Under the pieces are notes generated by a model. That model was not told where the DNA came from, did not search any database, and was given only the letters and a program-made list of their open reading frames with translations. The translations under genes were made by a program, and so were the position numbers. From Archangium lansingense (GTDB taxonomy: Bacteria; Myxococcota; Myxococcia; Myxococcales; Myxococcaceae), in contig NZ_JAPNKA010000001.1 in NCBI RefSeq assembly GCF_026626635.1, positions 2,480,001 through 2,544,000 of the forward strand: a stretch of 64,000 bases of DNA, in the 5' to 3' direction. Shown one piece after another: positions 8,982-16,667 of this stretch (its first letter is position 1; every line of letters starts with the position of its first letter).

Positions 8982-9704
8982 TCAGTTCATCCGCTCCACG
9001 GGGGCGCACAGCCGCTCGCGCAGCGTGGCCACGGGGGTCTCCCAGTGGTCCTCGAACCTGAAGTCGAGGAACCGCTGGGACGCGCGGCCACGGTGGTACG
9101 CGGCCCATACCCGCTGCAGGTATTCGGACCGACCGAGGCCGGATTGCGGCGCCTTGATTTGTGCGAGCGTGCCAACCAGCAGGATGAGCATCGCGGTCCG
9201 GATCCCCAGTTGGCCCAGGGCGTACGCCTGCAGCTCCATCTCGCCCATCACGTCCGTTTTGTAGCCCGTCAGCACGTGCAACAGGTCATGCGTCTCGCGG
9301 TAGCGCTTGCCGATGAAGTCGACGTCGTTCTTGAGCTCGAGCGTCGTCTCGAAGGGAAAGATCTTGTTGTCGCGGAAGTAGCGCGCGAACTCATGGCCGA
9401 GCGTACCTTCCGGCAGGCGCTCCAGCGCGGCCAGGTCCAGCTCCTTGCCCTGTAGGGAAGGACGCTCGGACAGCAGGCGGCGCCCCTCGTCGGTGCGCTG
9501 GAGCTGCTGGACGAGCGATTCATAGACATTGAGGTCCAGGCAGATATTGAGCAGCTGGCCGTAAGTGGGATTTCCCTCGTCGCCCCTGACCAATTTCAGG
9601 CACTTGAGTGCCACGCGCAGGCGGGTGAACAGGGATGCGTTGTCGGGCAGGGTCAGGGGCTCGGAGTCGAGCATGGGGGGGCTGCTGACCTGATTCGCAT
9701 TCAT
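8982..9704 (-). CDS. coq4-like: Coq4 family protein
   Basis: A 240-residue protein with the defining Coq4 metal motif HDxxH-x11-E: HDLLH at ~138-142, then Glu ~154 in GEMELQ. In mitochondria Coq4 is needed for ubiquinone synthesis and has been linked to oxidative C1 decarboxylation/hydroxylation of quinone precursors (family knowledge). Bacterial homologues are scattered. Other Coq4-like features are the LGHEFARYF segment and the FRFEDHWETPVATLRERL tail. It is the first enzyme gene after the TetR gene, upstream of the reductase-ferredoxin-P450 set, and its ATG has an AAGGAAG site. A role in modifying or presenting a lipidic aromatic substrate for the P450 is inference only. Confidence 0.85.
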   Translation of the reverse strand: MNANQVSSPPMLDSEPLTLPDNASLFTRLRVALKCLKLVRGDEGNPTYGQLLNICLDLNVYESLVQQLQRTDEGRRLLSERPSLQGKELDLAALERLPEGTLGHEFARYFRDNKIFPFETTLELKNDVDFIGKRYRETHDLLHVLTGYKTDVMGEMELQAYALGQLGIRTAMLILLVGTLAQIKAPQSGLGRSEYLQRVWAAYHRGRASQRFLDFRFEDHWETPVATLRERLCAPVERMN

Positions 9705-9783
9705 CAGCGCACTTCCTTTCGGTTATTTCCGACGTCTGGACGGCTCAGTCGTGAGCGGTCCCACCACTGGCGAGCGGCCCGGG

Positions 9784-10473
9784 TCACCGCCGGGCGGTAA
9801 CGGGGGCCAGCCACACTCCGACGAGCGCGTCGACCAGTCCGGTCGCGGTGGCCTCCCACGAGGAGCGTGGCGTCGCGGTGCCATCGTGCAGCGCGCGTTC
9901 CCGCTCGGCGCACATGTGCACGATCATCAACCGGTTCATGTAGCTCCGCTCCTGCCGCACTTCCTCGGGGAGACGCGGGAGCAGCCGGAAGAGACCTTCG
10001 ATGGTCTGCTGCATCGACCGCGTGGAGATCGTCTCGTTGATCACGAGCTCTCGTAAGGAGGGATGGGTCGTCACCTGGGCGATGAACCGCGCGTACCAGG
10101 TGGGGGTGCCCAGCGAGGCGAGGTGCTCGGTCATCGGCCGCACGACGCAGGACACCCAGTCGCGCAGGTCGGGTGAGTCGGTGATCTCCGCGAGGATGTC
10201 GGTCCTCCGCCGCTCGATCGACTCGGAGTGACGGCGCACGATCGCCAGCACGAGGTCATCCTTGGTGCCGAAGTGGTAGCCGACCGCGAAGTTGTTCGAC
10301 TGGCCCGCCGCCTCGCTCACCTGGCGATTGGAGACGGCCTCCACCCCGTGCTCGGCGAACAGCCGCTCCGCGGTGGCGAGGATCAGCTCGCGTGTCTCGC
10401 TGCCCCGGTCGGATTTGCTCGGGCTCACCGGCGCACCAGGACCTTTTCGCTTGCTGTCGTTGGCACTCATCAC
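9784..10473 (-). CDS. TetR family transcriptional regulator
   Basis: A 229-residue regulator. The N-terminal helix-turn-helix region (~25-75: SETRELILATAERLFAEHGVEAVSNRQVSEAAG...VGYHFGTKDDLV) is a textbook TetR DNA-binding domain; the rest forms the ligand/dimer domain with no recognisable effector pocket. It is the promoter-proximal gene of the P450 cluster and is oriented with it. Two palindromic sites about 50-75 bp upstream of its start are good candidates for its own operator, so it probably represses itself and the genes behind it until a substrate or product binds. Confidence 0.9.
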   Translation of the reverse strand: MMSANDSKRKGPGAPVSPSKSDRGSETRELILATAERLFAEHGVEAVSNRQVSEAAGQSNNFAVGYHFGTKDDLVLAIVRRHSESIERRRTDILAEITDSPDLRDWVSCVVRPMTEHLASLGTPTWYARFIAQVTTHPSLRELVINETISTRSMQQTIEGLFRLLPRLPEEVRQERSYMNRLMIVHMCAERERALHDGTATPRSSWEATATGLVDALVGVWLAPVTARR

Positions 10474-10519
10474 GCTCTCCGGGGGGATTGCTCGTCCTCA
10501 AGCCCACGGGATAAGAACT

Positions 10520-10550
10520 AAGTCGGATGACTGAAAAAGTCAATTGACTT
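10520..10550. promoter_or_regulatory. Tandem TetR operator candidate
   Basis: Two copies of AGTC-N4-GACT lie 17 bp apart: 10521-10532 (central GGAT) and 10538-10549 (central AATT). The second extends to a perfect 14-bp palindrome, AAGTCAATTGACTT (10537-10550). They sit 48-77 bp upstream of the tetR start in an unusually AT-rich patch, as expected for a promoter-overlapping autoregulatory site. Confidence 0.6.
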
Positions 10551-10636
10551 AAATGTGTGCCTGGTGAGGAGGGGAGCGGTCTCCGCTGGTGGCTTCGAGG
10601 CGCACATGCACCCCGCTCGAGGGAGGGGGACTGCCC

Positions 10637-10800
10637 TCAGGTCTCGCCTTCGTCGGCGATCGCCTGGGTCGCGGCCTCCAGCCAGCGGCGGGTGTTGGCG
10701 AAGCCTTGCGTGGAGAACAGGGGCCATGCGGCGTCGATGAGCGCGGCGCGCGTGCGGTCGGCATCGCGCTGACGTGTCGATTGCTTGGGGCCCTTCTCGG
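10637..10800 (-). pseudogene. Remnant of a second TetR-type regulator
   Basis: On the minus strand the frame reads RQRDADRTRAALIDAAWPLF and then STQGFANT, the start of a TetR helix-turn-helix. It continues directly into RRWLEAATQAIADEGET and a stop, which looks like the C-terminus of such a protein. The piece is ~50 residues against ~190 for the family, so most of the DNA-binding domain and ligand domain have been deleted. The 5' limit is approximate because no start is evident. Confidence 0.5.
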
Positions 10801-10817
10801 CCCCTCCGCCCCCGGGT

Positions 10818-10964
10818 GGCAGCGAGGTGCTCCTGGCCGACCGCTTCGCCTTCCGCTCCGACGCGCCTCCCACCGATGATCTCGGCAAGGTGGCACTCAA
10901 GAGCGGCCACTTCGACAACGAGTTCCGGGTCCGCAACCACACCGTTCGGGCCGAGACACCGTAG
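10818..10964 (+). pseudogene. C-terminal fragment of an unidentified gene
   Basis: A plus-strand frame without a start codon reads EVLLADRFAFRSDAPPTDDL and ends FRVRNHTVRAETP-stop at 10964. Codon use is GC3-rich as in real genes here, and the residues look protein-like, but I do not recognise the family. It abuts the TetR remnant and is probably debris of the same rearrangement. Confidence 0.3.
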
Positions 10965-11030
10965 GCTTCGGGATGAGGGGCGGGCCGTCTTCACAGCGCC
11001 TGCTTCGTCGGATGGAGCAGATAGCGCATT

Positions 11031-11640
11031 TCAACGCGCGCAGGCACCGAGCAGCTGGCAGGTCTCGTCCGCGGACAGGTCCCGGGCAAACTCCGCGGGA
11101 GCGAGACCCCTGCCCGCTTCGTACTGGGCGATGTACCGGCGCACCTGCGACACATTGGAGCCCGTCAACCGTGCCACCTCTTCCGCCGGGTGCCCCTGGG
11201 CGTGGAGCGCCACGGCGACATGCAGCCGTCCCTTCTTGATGCGTGCCGGCTCCGTCAGGAACCGGTAGGGCCGGGCCCCGAGCGGTGGAAGTACCAGCGT
11301 CCCCGCTCGCACTGCATCGGGTCGCCATGGGTGAACGGGTCTGGATGGTCTGGGCTGGTGGCGTAGAACTCGAGCTCGGTGAAGCGGTGGGGTCGTCCGC
11401 CGACGTAGCAGAGGGCTGTGTTGAGTAGCAGCTCGGCCATGCGCTGAAAGCTGGCTGCATACGTTGCCTCCGCGCTGCCCGCGGGAGGACTCCACGCCTG
11501 AAGGAGTTCACCGAGTCGTGTCTGCACACGCGCAGAGTGCACGCGAAGGGGGAGGGAAGTCTCACGAAATGAAGAGGGCGACCGGGAGATGATTGCGTGG
11601 TTTGACTCACATTCTGTTCCTTCCCTGGCCCGGTGACTGG
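11031..11640 (-). pseudogene. Frameshifted/rearranged gene of unknown function
   Basis: Two overlapping minus-strand frames carry parts of what looks like one protein. The 5' part (to ~11280) reads ...TALCYVGGRPHRFTELEFYA then HGDPMQCERGRWYFHRSG. The 3' part, in another frame, reads ARPYRFLTEPARIKKGRLHV and continues with AEEVARLTGSNVSQVRRYIAQYEAGRG, a helix-turn-helix-like tail. A frame change, probably with loss of internal sequence, falls near 11270-11290. No ribosome-binding site or convincing start is seen. I do not recognise a named function. Confidence 0.5.
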
Positions 11641-11760
11641 CGCAAACCGTTGGCGCAGGACACATCGGGTCGCGTGGCGAGACTCCACGGTTGGGTTGGG
11701 CCGATCCCTGCGTGTTATCTCCCTCCGGAGCGGCGTCATGCCCCGGAGGAGGAACTCGGA

Positions 11761-12741
11761 TTGGACATCAGGTTTCTGACTCCCACAGCCATCGAGCAGC
11801 ACTCGGTCGATGAGCTTGCCGCTCTGCTCGGCCGCAAAGATGGGTTGGTCTGGGTAGATATTCCTACCTGGGACGCCGAGGCAGAGCGAGTCCTGGCGGA
11901 TGTGTTCAAGCTCCATCCGCTGGCTGTTCGTGACTGCAAGGAGCGCAACACGGTTCCCAAGGTGCACGTGTATGCAGACCACGTGTTCGTCGTCCTGCAT
12001 GCCCCAGAGTTGGGCGCGAGAGGACATGTGCACTACGTCGAGCTCGACCAGTTCATCGGCCGCAACTATCTCATCACCGTCCACGGTCCGTGGAACGCGG
12101 CGGTCAGCCTCGACGCCGCCATGGTTGAAGTCCGGGCCGTGCGGGGGCGCATCGAATCGGGCCGGCTGCGCCCGACCTCCGCGTACCGGCTGTCGCACGC
12201 CATCGTATCCGCGCTGACGGCCCGGCTGCGTGACCACACGGCGGCGCTCACCCGTGAAGTCTGGAGGTTGGAGCAGCAGGTCACGGCGGGACAACTTGGA
12301 GACCCCGAGCAGTTCCTCGAAGAGATGTTCAGGACCCGCCATGGCCTGCTGACCGCTCGAACGATGTGCGCGCTCAGCCGGGAAGTGTATGGGCGGATGG
12401 CGACCATCGCTGTCTTCCAGGAGGCGGGCCAGTCGTACATCGAGGACATCGTCGATCAGTTCGATCGCCTGCGCGCCATGGCCGACGCGCAGAAGGATTA
12501 TCTGGAGGGAACCATCGAGTTCTACCAGGCACGCACCAATACCAAGATGACCATCGCCGCTGAACGACTGGCCGTCATCGCCGCGGTCACCTTGCCGGTC
12601 ACGGCCCTGTCGTCGATCCTCGGGATGAACGTCATTGTCAGCGAGAGCACCCACCTCGAGCTCCTGATGATGGCTCTGCTGATCATGCTGGTGATGTCTG
12701 CTGCCCTGCTCGTTTGGGCCAGGCGCAAAGGATGGTGGTAG
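11761..12741 (+). CDS. corA-like: CorA-like divalent cation transporter
   Basis: A 326-residue protein of the CorA/ZntB superfamily. The C-terminus has two membrane helices; the first ends in the signature GMN (SSILGMNV), followed by a short loop and the second helix, with a basic tail ARRKGWW. The N-terminal ~230 residues form the cytoplasmic domain, with YVELDQFIGRNYLITVHGPW and the long helix before TM1 (DYLEGTIEFYQARTNTKMT). CorA pentamers conduct Mg2+ (or Co2+/Ni2+). A TTG at 11761 is preferred as start: GGAGGAGG lies ~8 nt upstream and the protein then has the usual length, whereas the longer open frame runs into the pseudogene. It borders the left copy of the 807-bp repeat. Confidence 0.8.
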   Translation: MDIRFLTPTAIEQHSVDELAALLGRKDGLVWVDIPTWDAEAERVLADVFKLHPLAVRDCKERNTVPKVHVYADHVFVVLHAPELGARGHVHYVELDQFIGRNYLITVHGPWNAAVSLDAAMVEVRAVRGRIESGRLRPTSAYRLSHAIVSALTARLRDHTAALTREVWRLEQQVTAGQLGDPEQFLEEMFRTRHGLLTARTMCALSREVYGRMATIAVFQEAGQSYIEDIVDQFDRLRAMADAQKDYLEGTIEFYQARTNTKMTIAAERLAVIAAVTLPVTALSSILGMNVIVSESTHLELLMMALLIMLVMSAALLVWARRKGWW

Positions 12742-12759
12742 CCGTCCTCGCTATCCAAG

Positions 12760-13365
12760 CTACGGTGCCTGGACAGAGCAGCGGCCCTCGGCGCGGCGCG
12801 TGAGATCCTCGGCCACTGTGCGCAGCAGGCCTCGCGTCAGTGCCGAGCGCTCCGCCTCCGTCTTCTCCCCTTGCGTGAGCCACTGCGCCACCTTCCCCAG
12901 GCTCGCCGCTGTCACTACTTGCAGCCGCACCCCCACCTCCACCACGAAGGTTGCCTCCGCCTCCGGCTCCTCCTCCAGCGTCCACGCCACCCGCTCCAAC
13001 TCCAGCGTTCCCACTCCCGCCAGCAGCCTGCCGTCCAATACCCAGCCGCCCTCCTTCGCCGAGTACACCAGCACCTGGGTCAGCCGCGCCGCGTCCATTC
13101 GCTCGGAGAACCACAGTGGCCGGCGCCGCAGTAGCGTCAGCTCCACCTCCAGCCGCCCCGCGAGCCCCAGCCGCATCAACCGCTCCAACTCGGGCGCTAC
13201 CAGCGCGAGCGCCTCGGGCCGCACCACCACGCGTCTCCCCACCCGCGTCGCCGAGCACGTCACCCGCGGTGGCTCCTCCGCCCGGGCCATGGGCGCGAGC
13301 AGGCCCAGCGCGGCCACCAGCGCCACGCCGAGCCTCCTCCTCGTGCTCGCTCCGGGTGCCCTCAT
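12760..13365 (-). CDS. DUF4390-like exported protein, left (duplicate) copy
   Basis: A 201-residue protein with a cleavable-type signal peptide (RRRLGVALVAALGLLAPMARA), then a domain with LEVELTLLRRRPLWFSERMD and VLDGRLLAGVGTLELERVAWTL. It resembles the DUF4390 proteins often found next to envelope or NtrY-like genes; the assignment is tentative. It is nearly identical to the gene at 37975-38580; differences are clustered at the C-terminus (SVQAP here, NVQSP there). Here it follows only a truncated Omp85 fragment, so its native promoter is missing and it may be silent. Confidence 0.6.
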   Translation of the reverse strand: MRAPGASTRRRLGVALVAALGLLAPMARAEEPPRVTCSATRVGRRVVVRPEALALVAPELERLMRLGLAGRLEVELTLLRRRPLWFSERMDAARLTQVLVYSAKEGGWVLDGRLLAGVGTLELERVAWTLEEEPEAEATFVVEVGVRLQVVTAASLGKVAQWLTQGEKTEAERSALTRGLLRTVAEDLTRRAEGRCSVQAP

Positions 13366-13588
13366 GGTTCCTCAGAAGGGCCGCACGAAGAGCAGCCGCG
13401 CCTCGGGGGTGAGCGACGCCCGCTCGTCCGTGCGCCAGGCCACCGACAGGTGCACCGTGTCCCCGAAGTAGAGCTGCGCGCCCACTCCCAGCTTCGGGTC
13501 CCGCCAGCCCAGCTCGTTCTGGTGCACCGAGCCCACGTCCGCGAAGGCTCCGATGAATCCCCATCGGTACTCCGCGCTCGCGAGCAGC
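12782..13588. repeat. Left copy of 807-bp direct repeat
   Basis: Matches 37997-38803 in the same orientation with no gaps; I count about ten single-base differences (~98.8% identity). It covers almost all of the DUF4390-like gene and the last ~215 bp of the Omp85 gene. Identity stops abruptly at 13588, while at the other end similarity decays gradually through the last codons of the gene. Confidence 0.93.
13372..13588 (-). pseudogene. 3' fragment of Omp85 gene
   Basis: The last ~72 codons of the Omp85/BamA-like gene (ending TPEARLLFVRPF), equivalent to 38587-38803. The remaining ~720 codons are absent and replaced by MFS pseudogene sequence at 13589. It lacks all POTRA domains and most of the barrel, so no function is expected. 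Confidence 0.9.
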
Positions 13589-14180
13589 CGTCCAGGGCCT
13601 GCGTGGTGCCGCGTGCCCGCAGCGCGACCACCGCCTGCACCGCCGCGAGTGCACCCACCGCGAGCAGCGCCCCTCGCCAGCCGAAGCCCAGCACCACGGA
13701 CACCGCCAGCACCAGCGGGGCGAGCAGGTCCCCCAGGGCGCCGAGCAGCTCCCAGCGCGCGAGCACCGTCTCCGCCCGCAGCGGGTTGCCCAAGACGGGC
13801 GCCGCCTGGGCCAGGTTGGTGCCGAGGCCACTGGCCGGGCCGTAGAGAATCAGCGCCGCGAGGAGCAGCCAGAACGACGGCACGAGCGCCGCCGCAAGGG
13901 TGGTGAGCGACATCAGCGCTAGGCCCTACCCCCGCATCGGCCGCTCGCGGCGGCCGTACGCCATCGCCAGGAGTGGGGGCTCAAGCACCGCCCCGAGCAC
14001 CTGGAAGGCAACGAGGGTCCAGCCCGCTGCCTGCGCGGGCGTCAGCTCGAACGTGGCCAGGAACTCCGGTGTACCGGAGGGAACGACGCCCGTGGCCAGC
14101 TCATCGGTGAACGCCACCGCCAGCAGGGCAATCGTCCAACGCCGTCGAGTGACTCAGGGAGGAGATGTCTGCTTGAGCAT
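13589..14180 (-). pseudogene. Broken MFS transporter gene
   Basis: One minus-strand frame encodes transporter-like helices from an ATG at 14180 but is interrupted by in-frame stops: a TGA after MLKQTSPP, and a TAG (13923-13925) after AYGRRERPMRG. It then continues GLALMSLTTLAAALVPSFW to VALRARGTTQA. The frame is then cut at 13588, where the duplicated Omp85 fragment begins. The pieces sum to roughly 195 residues against ~400 for an MFS carrier. The two stops plus truncation mark it as decayed. Confidence 0.8.
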
Positions 14181-14258
14181 GCGTGTCATCTAATGCTCCC
14201 GGTTCCCGCGTGCACGGGCTCGGAGGCGCCTGGATGCCCTCGTCGTCTACTCGCCCCC

Positions 14259-15791
14259 TCAGGCCACCCGTACCTTTGTACCCTGGGCCGGGTCGTTCTC
14301 TCGGACACGTTCCGGCCAGGGGTTCCGGGTCTTGACCTCCAGGTGCAGAAGCAGCTCGTCCGCGATGGCCCACGCGAGCAGAGGTGGAACGCTGTTGCCA
14401 ATCTGGCGGAACGCGGAGTTCATCCTCCCTTCGAATCGGAAACCATCGGGGAAGGATTGAAGTCGGGCAGCCTCTCGGACGGAGATGACCCGCTTCTGGT
14501 TCGAATCGTAGTGGATGTGGCTGTACGTGTCCTTGCCCAGGTGCGCCATCAGCGTCCTGGCTGGTTCTGTCGCACCCATCTTGCGCCACTTGTTCGGGAA
14601 CTTGCCCGGATCATACGGAGGCACGTACTCGGCGCGGAGCTCCTTGTACTCGCGCGAGCCTTCCGGCGGGACTTGTCCCTTGCGTCGTTCCCTGGTGAGT
14701 CTCTTCTCGAAGGCCCTCACCGCGTAGGCGTAGGCCTTCGGGTAGTCCTCTCCTGGCTTCATCACCTTGAAGAGCCGGTAGTCACGCAGGGTGAGATATC
14801 GCGTGACGTGATCCCTCAAATATCCGGGCGATTCGAAGCGGGGCCAGTTCTTCAGGAGCCGTGCATAGGTGCTGGGTGACTTATCTCCATACTCCAGGTG
14901 GCCATCCAGATTCCGAGGGCCACGGCGTCCGGCATTCTTGAGATGGTCACGGATCCTGGGCAGGTCCCCCAGTGCTTCTCCGGCAGTGACCGGCGGCGGT
15001 GCATTGGAGTCAGGCAGCGGCGGCTCCTTGTACCAGGGACTCGATAACCGGTCGCCAGCCAGGATGTTCTTCAGGGCGACCTTGCGCGTGCCGGAGTATC
15101 CGGGTGGAAAATCGACCCTTCGGGTCGGAAAAGGAAAGACCGGATCGATCCGGGCCTTTTTGTGGACGGCCACCAGGAAGAACCGGTCCCTCATCTGCGG
15201 GACGCCGTAGTTAGCGGCGTTCAAGAGGGTATAGGCGCACTTGTAGTCACGCCGATCCAGCTCCGAGCAGATGATGTCACCCAGATTGAGCCCTCCCCAG
15301 TTGAGCACATCGGGGACGTTCTCCATGACAAGGGCAACGGGTTTGAGCTCCTCGACGTACTTGAGGTACTCCAGATAGAGCGTCGCCCGGGGGTCATGCT
15401 TGAAGGCTTCAGGATGCTGACGGACCTGCCGGAGCTTGGCGCGCCCGATTCGGGTAAACGCCGGGCAAGGTGGCCCTCCGACGATCAGATCGACCCCCTC
15501 CTTCCCATCCTTGGAGGAACTCCGCTCCAAGTGCTTGAGCATTGCCTCTGGCGGATACTGGAGGATGTTCTTGGACGATGCGTGCCACTCGTCGGGCCTT
15601 CCGCTCTCGAGGGGGTGGAAGTTCCGGGCATAGGACCTGGCGGCGTCCGCGTCGAGCTCGACCCCACCTACGCTAACGCAGCCTGCGCTGACGAAGCCAA
15701 GCGCTAGGCCTCCACAGCCTGAGAACAGGTCCAGCAGCCGGGGCGGTTCTCCTGCGCGGATTCTTTTCAGCTTCGCCTCGATGCTCGCCAT
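14259..15791 (-). CDS. dcm-like: DNA cytosine-5 methyltransferase
   Basis: A 510-residue C5-methyltransferase. AdoMet-binding motif I is LLDLFSGCGGLALGFVSAG (~19-37); the catalytic loop motif IV is GGPPCPAFTRIG with the nucleophilic Cys; motif VI is VMENVPD; motif VIII is PQMRDRFFLVAV; motif X is FRQIGNSVPPLLAWAI. Between VIII and X there is a large variable region (~150 residues) for target recognition. It modifies a cytosine within an unknown recognition sequence. The ATG at 15791 is chosen because it starts just before motif I. Vsr lies 62 bp upstream in the same orientation, the usual Dcm partner, and the GHKL-Z1 operon is divergent, so this is probably the modification arm of that system. 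Confidence 0.93.
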   Translation of the reverse strand: MASIEAKLKRIRAGEPPRLLDLFSGCGGLALGFVSAGCVSVGGVELDADAARSYARNFHPLESGRPDEWHASSKNILQYPPEAMLKHLERSSSKDGKEGVDLIVGGPPCPAFTRIGRAKLRQVRQHPEAFKHDPRATLYLEYLKYVEELKPVALVMENVPDVLNWGGLNLGDIICSELDRRDYKCAYTLLNAANYGVPQMRDRFFLVAVHKKARIDPVFPFPTRRVDFPPGYSGTRKVALKNILAGDRLSSPWYKEPPLPDSNAPPPVTAGEALGDLPRIRDHLKNAGRRGPRNLDGHLEYGDKSPSTYARLLKNWPRFESPGYLRDHVTRYLTLRDYRLFKVMKPGEDYPKAYAYAVRAFEKRLTRERRKGQVPPEGSREYKELRAEYVPPYDPGKFPNKWRKMGATEPARTLMAHLGKDTYSHIHYDSNQKRVISVREAARLQSFPDGFRFEGRMNSAFRQIGNSVPPLLAWAIADELLLHLEVKTRNPWPERVRENDPAQGTKVRVA

Positions 15792-15853
15792 GTCGCTGGG
15801 GCTTATAGCGCAGCAGACTCGGGTCGCCACCTCCCGCCCCTCTTCTCACTCTT

Positions 15854-16426
15854 CTACAGGGTGCTACTGGAAGGACGTTGTGTCCTCTTCCACTTCTTCG
15901 TGCTCCTCTGGACTACCACGGAGCGCTGTGGCAGCGCGCGCCGCAACTCCTCCTGCCAGCGCTGCTCCATGTCGCCTTCCCCAGGAATCGCGTCGACCCT
16001 CACGACCCGCCAGGAGATGGGAGGGCTCCATTGCTCCTGCTCCAGGGCCGCGCGTACGGTCTCCACGACTTCTGGCAGGGACTCGAAGATCTGGTGCTCC
16101 CAGAACCGGCTCACACGCCAGCCCTCGGCTTCAAGCTGGAGTGTCTGTCGGCGGTCGCGCTCCACGTTTTCGAGGAGCTTGGCCGACCAGAACTCATTGC
16201 GTGTCCGGGGGCGGACGTAGTGCTCCGGGCATCCGTGCCAGAAGCAGCCGTCGATGAAGACGGCCACCTGGGCCTTGGGGAAGACGACATCCGGTCTTCC
16301 GTGTGGCGTCCTCGCCTGCAGCCGGAACCGGAGCCCGGCCTTCCAGAGTGCAGAGCGCAGGAGTCGCTCCGGTGAAGTGTCCTTCCCTCGGATTCGCGAC
16401 ATCTGCTCGGAGCGGCTGAGTGTCAT
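15854..16426 (-). CDS. vsr: Very short patch repair endonuclease
   Basis: A 190-residue Vsr-family nuclease. Signature blocks: RSEQMSRIRGKDTSPERLLR at the N-terminus, then GRPDVVFPKAQVAVFIDGCFW with HGCPEHY, containing the catalytic Asp and zinc ligands; the C-terminal ~50 residues are a variable extension. Vsr nicks 5' of T in T:G mismatches made by deamination of 5-methylcytosine, so it protects the genome from mutation caused by the adjacent methyltransferase. The ATG at 16426 is preceded by AAGGAGG, which sets the start. In Z1/GHKL-type systems a Vsr-like nuclease may also take part in restriction; sequence alone cannot separate these roles. Confidence 0.93.
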   Translation of the reverse strand: MTLSRSEQMSRIRGKDTSPERLLRSALWKAGLRFRLQARTPHGRPDVVFPKAQVAVFIDGCFWHGCPEHYVRPRTRNEFWSAKLLENVERDRRQTLQLEAEGWRVSRFWEHQIFESLPEVVETVRAALEQEQWSPPISWRVVRVDAIPGEGDMEQRWQEELRRALPQRSVVVQRSTKKWKRTQRPSSSTL

Positions 16427-16440
16427 GCCCCCCCCTCCTT

Positions 16441-16490
16441 GTGAAGTGCCCGTGCCAGCATTGAGTCTGACTTCACTGCGGGCTACTTCA
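16441..16490. promoter_or_regulatory. Inverted repeat in divergent promoter region
   Basis: GTGAAGT (16441-16447) and ACTTCAC (16470-16476) form a perfect 7-bp inverted repeat, and a further ACTTCA lies at 16485-16490. The block sits 15-65 bp upstream of vsr, between vsr and the divergent GHKL gene, so it could be an operator controlling either direction. No regulator gene is adjacent. Candidate only. Confidence 0.35.
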
Positions 16491-16667
16491 AAGGTCAAGC
16501 TGAACGGGCCGACCCTGGCATGCGCGTTCCTCTCCTGGTGTTGAGAAATTCCACCTGCAGTTGAATACGCGAGGCCGCCCTACCTACTGAGTCGTCACCG
16601 TGCTGCACGCCTGGTTGCATCCTCCAGGTCTTTTGATGGCGGGGCTCTCCAGATACGCTGAGCCCCG

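Noticed and set aside
14259..15791. Assigning the cytosine methyltransferase as the DISARM class 2 methylase (DrmMII)
   Set aside because: It is paired with Vsr and divergent from the GHKL-Z1 operon, 12 kb and an att-like boundary away from drmA/drmB; a shared role cannot be excluded but is not supported by position.
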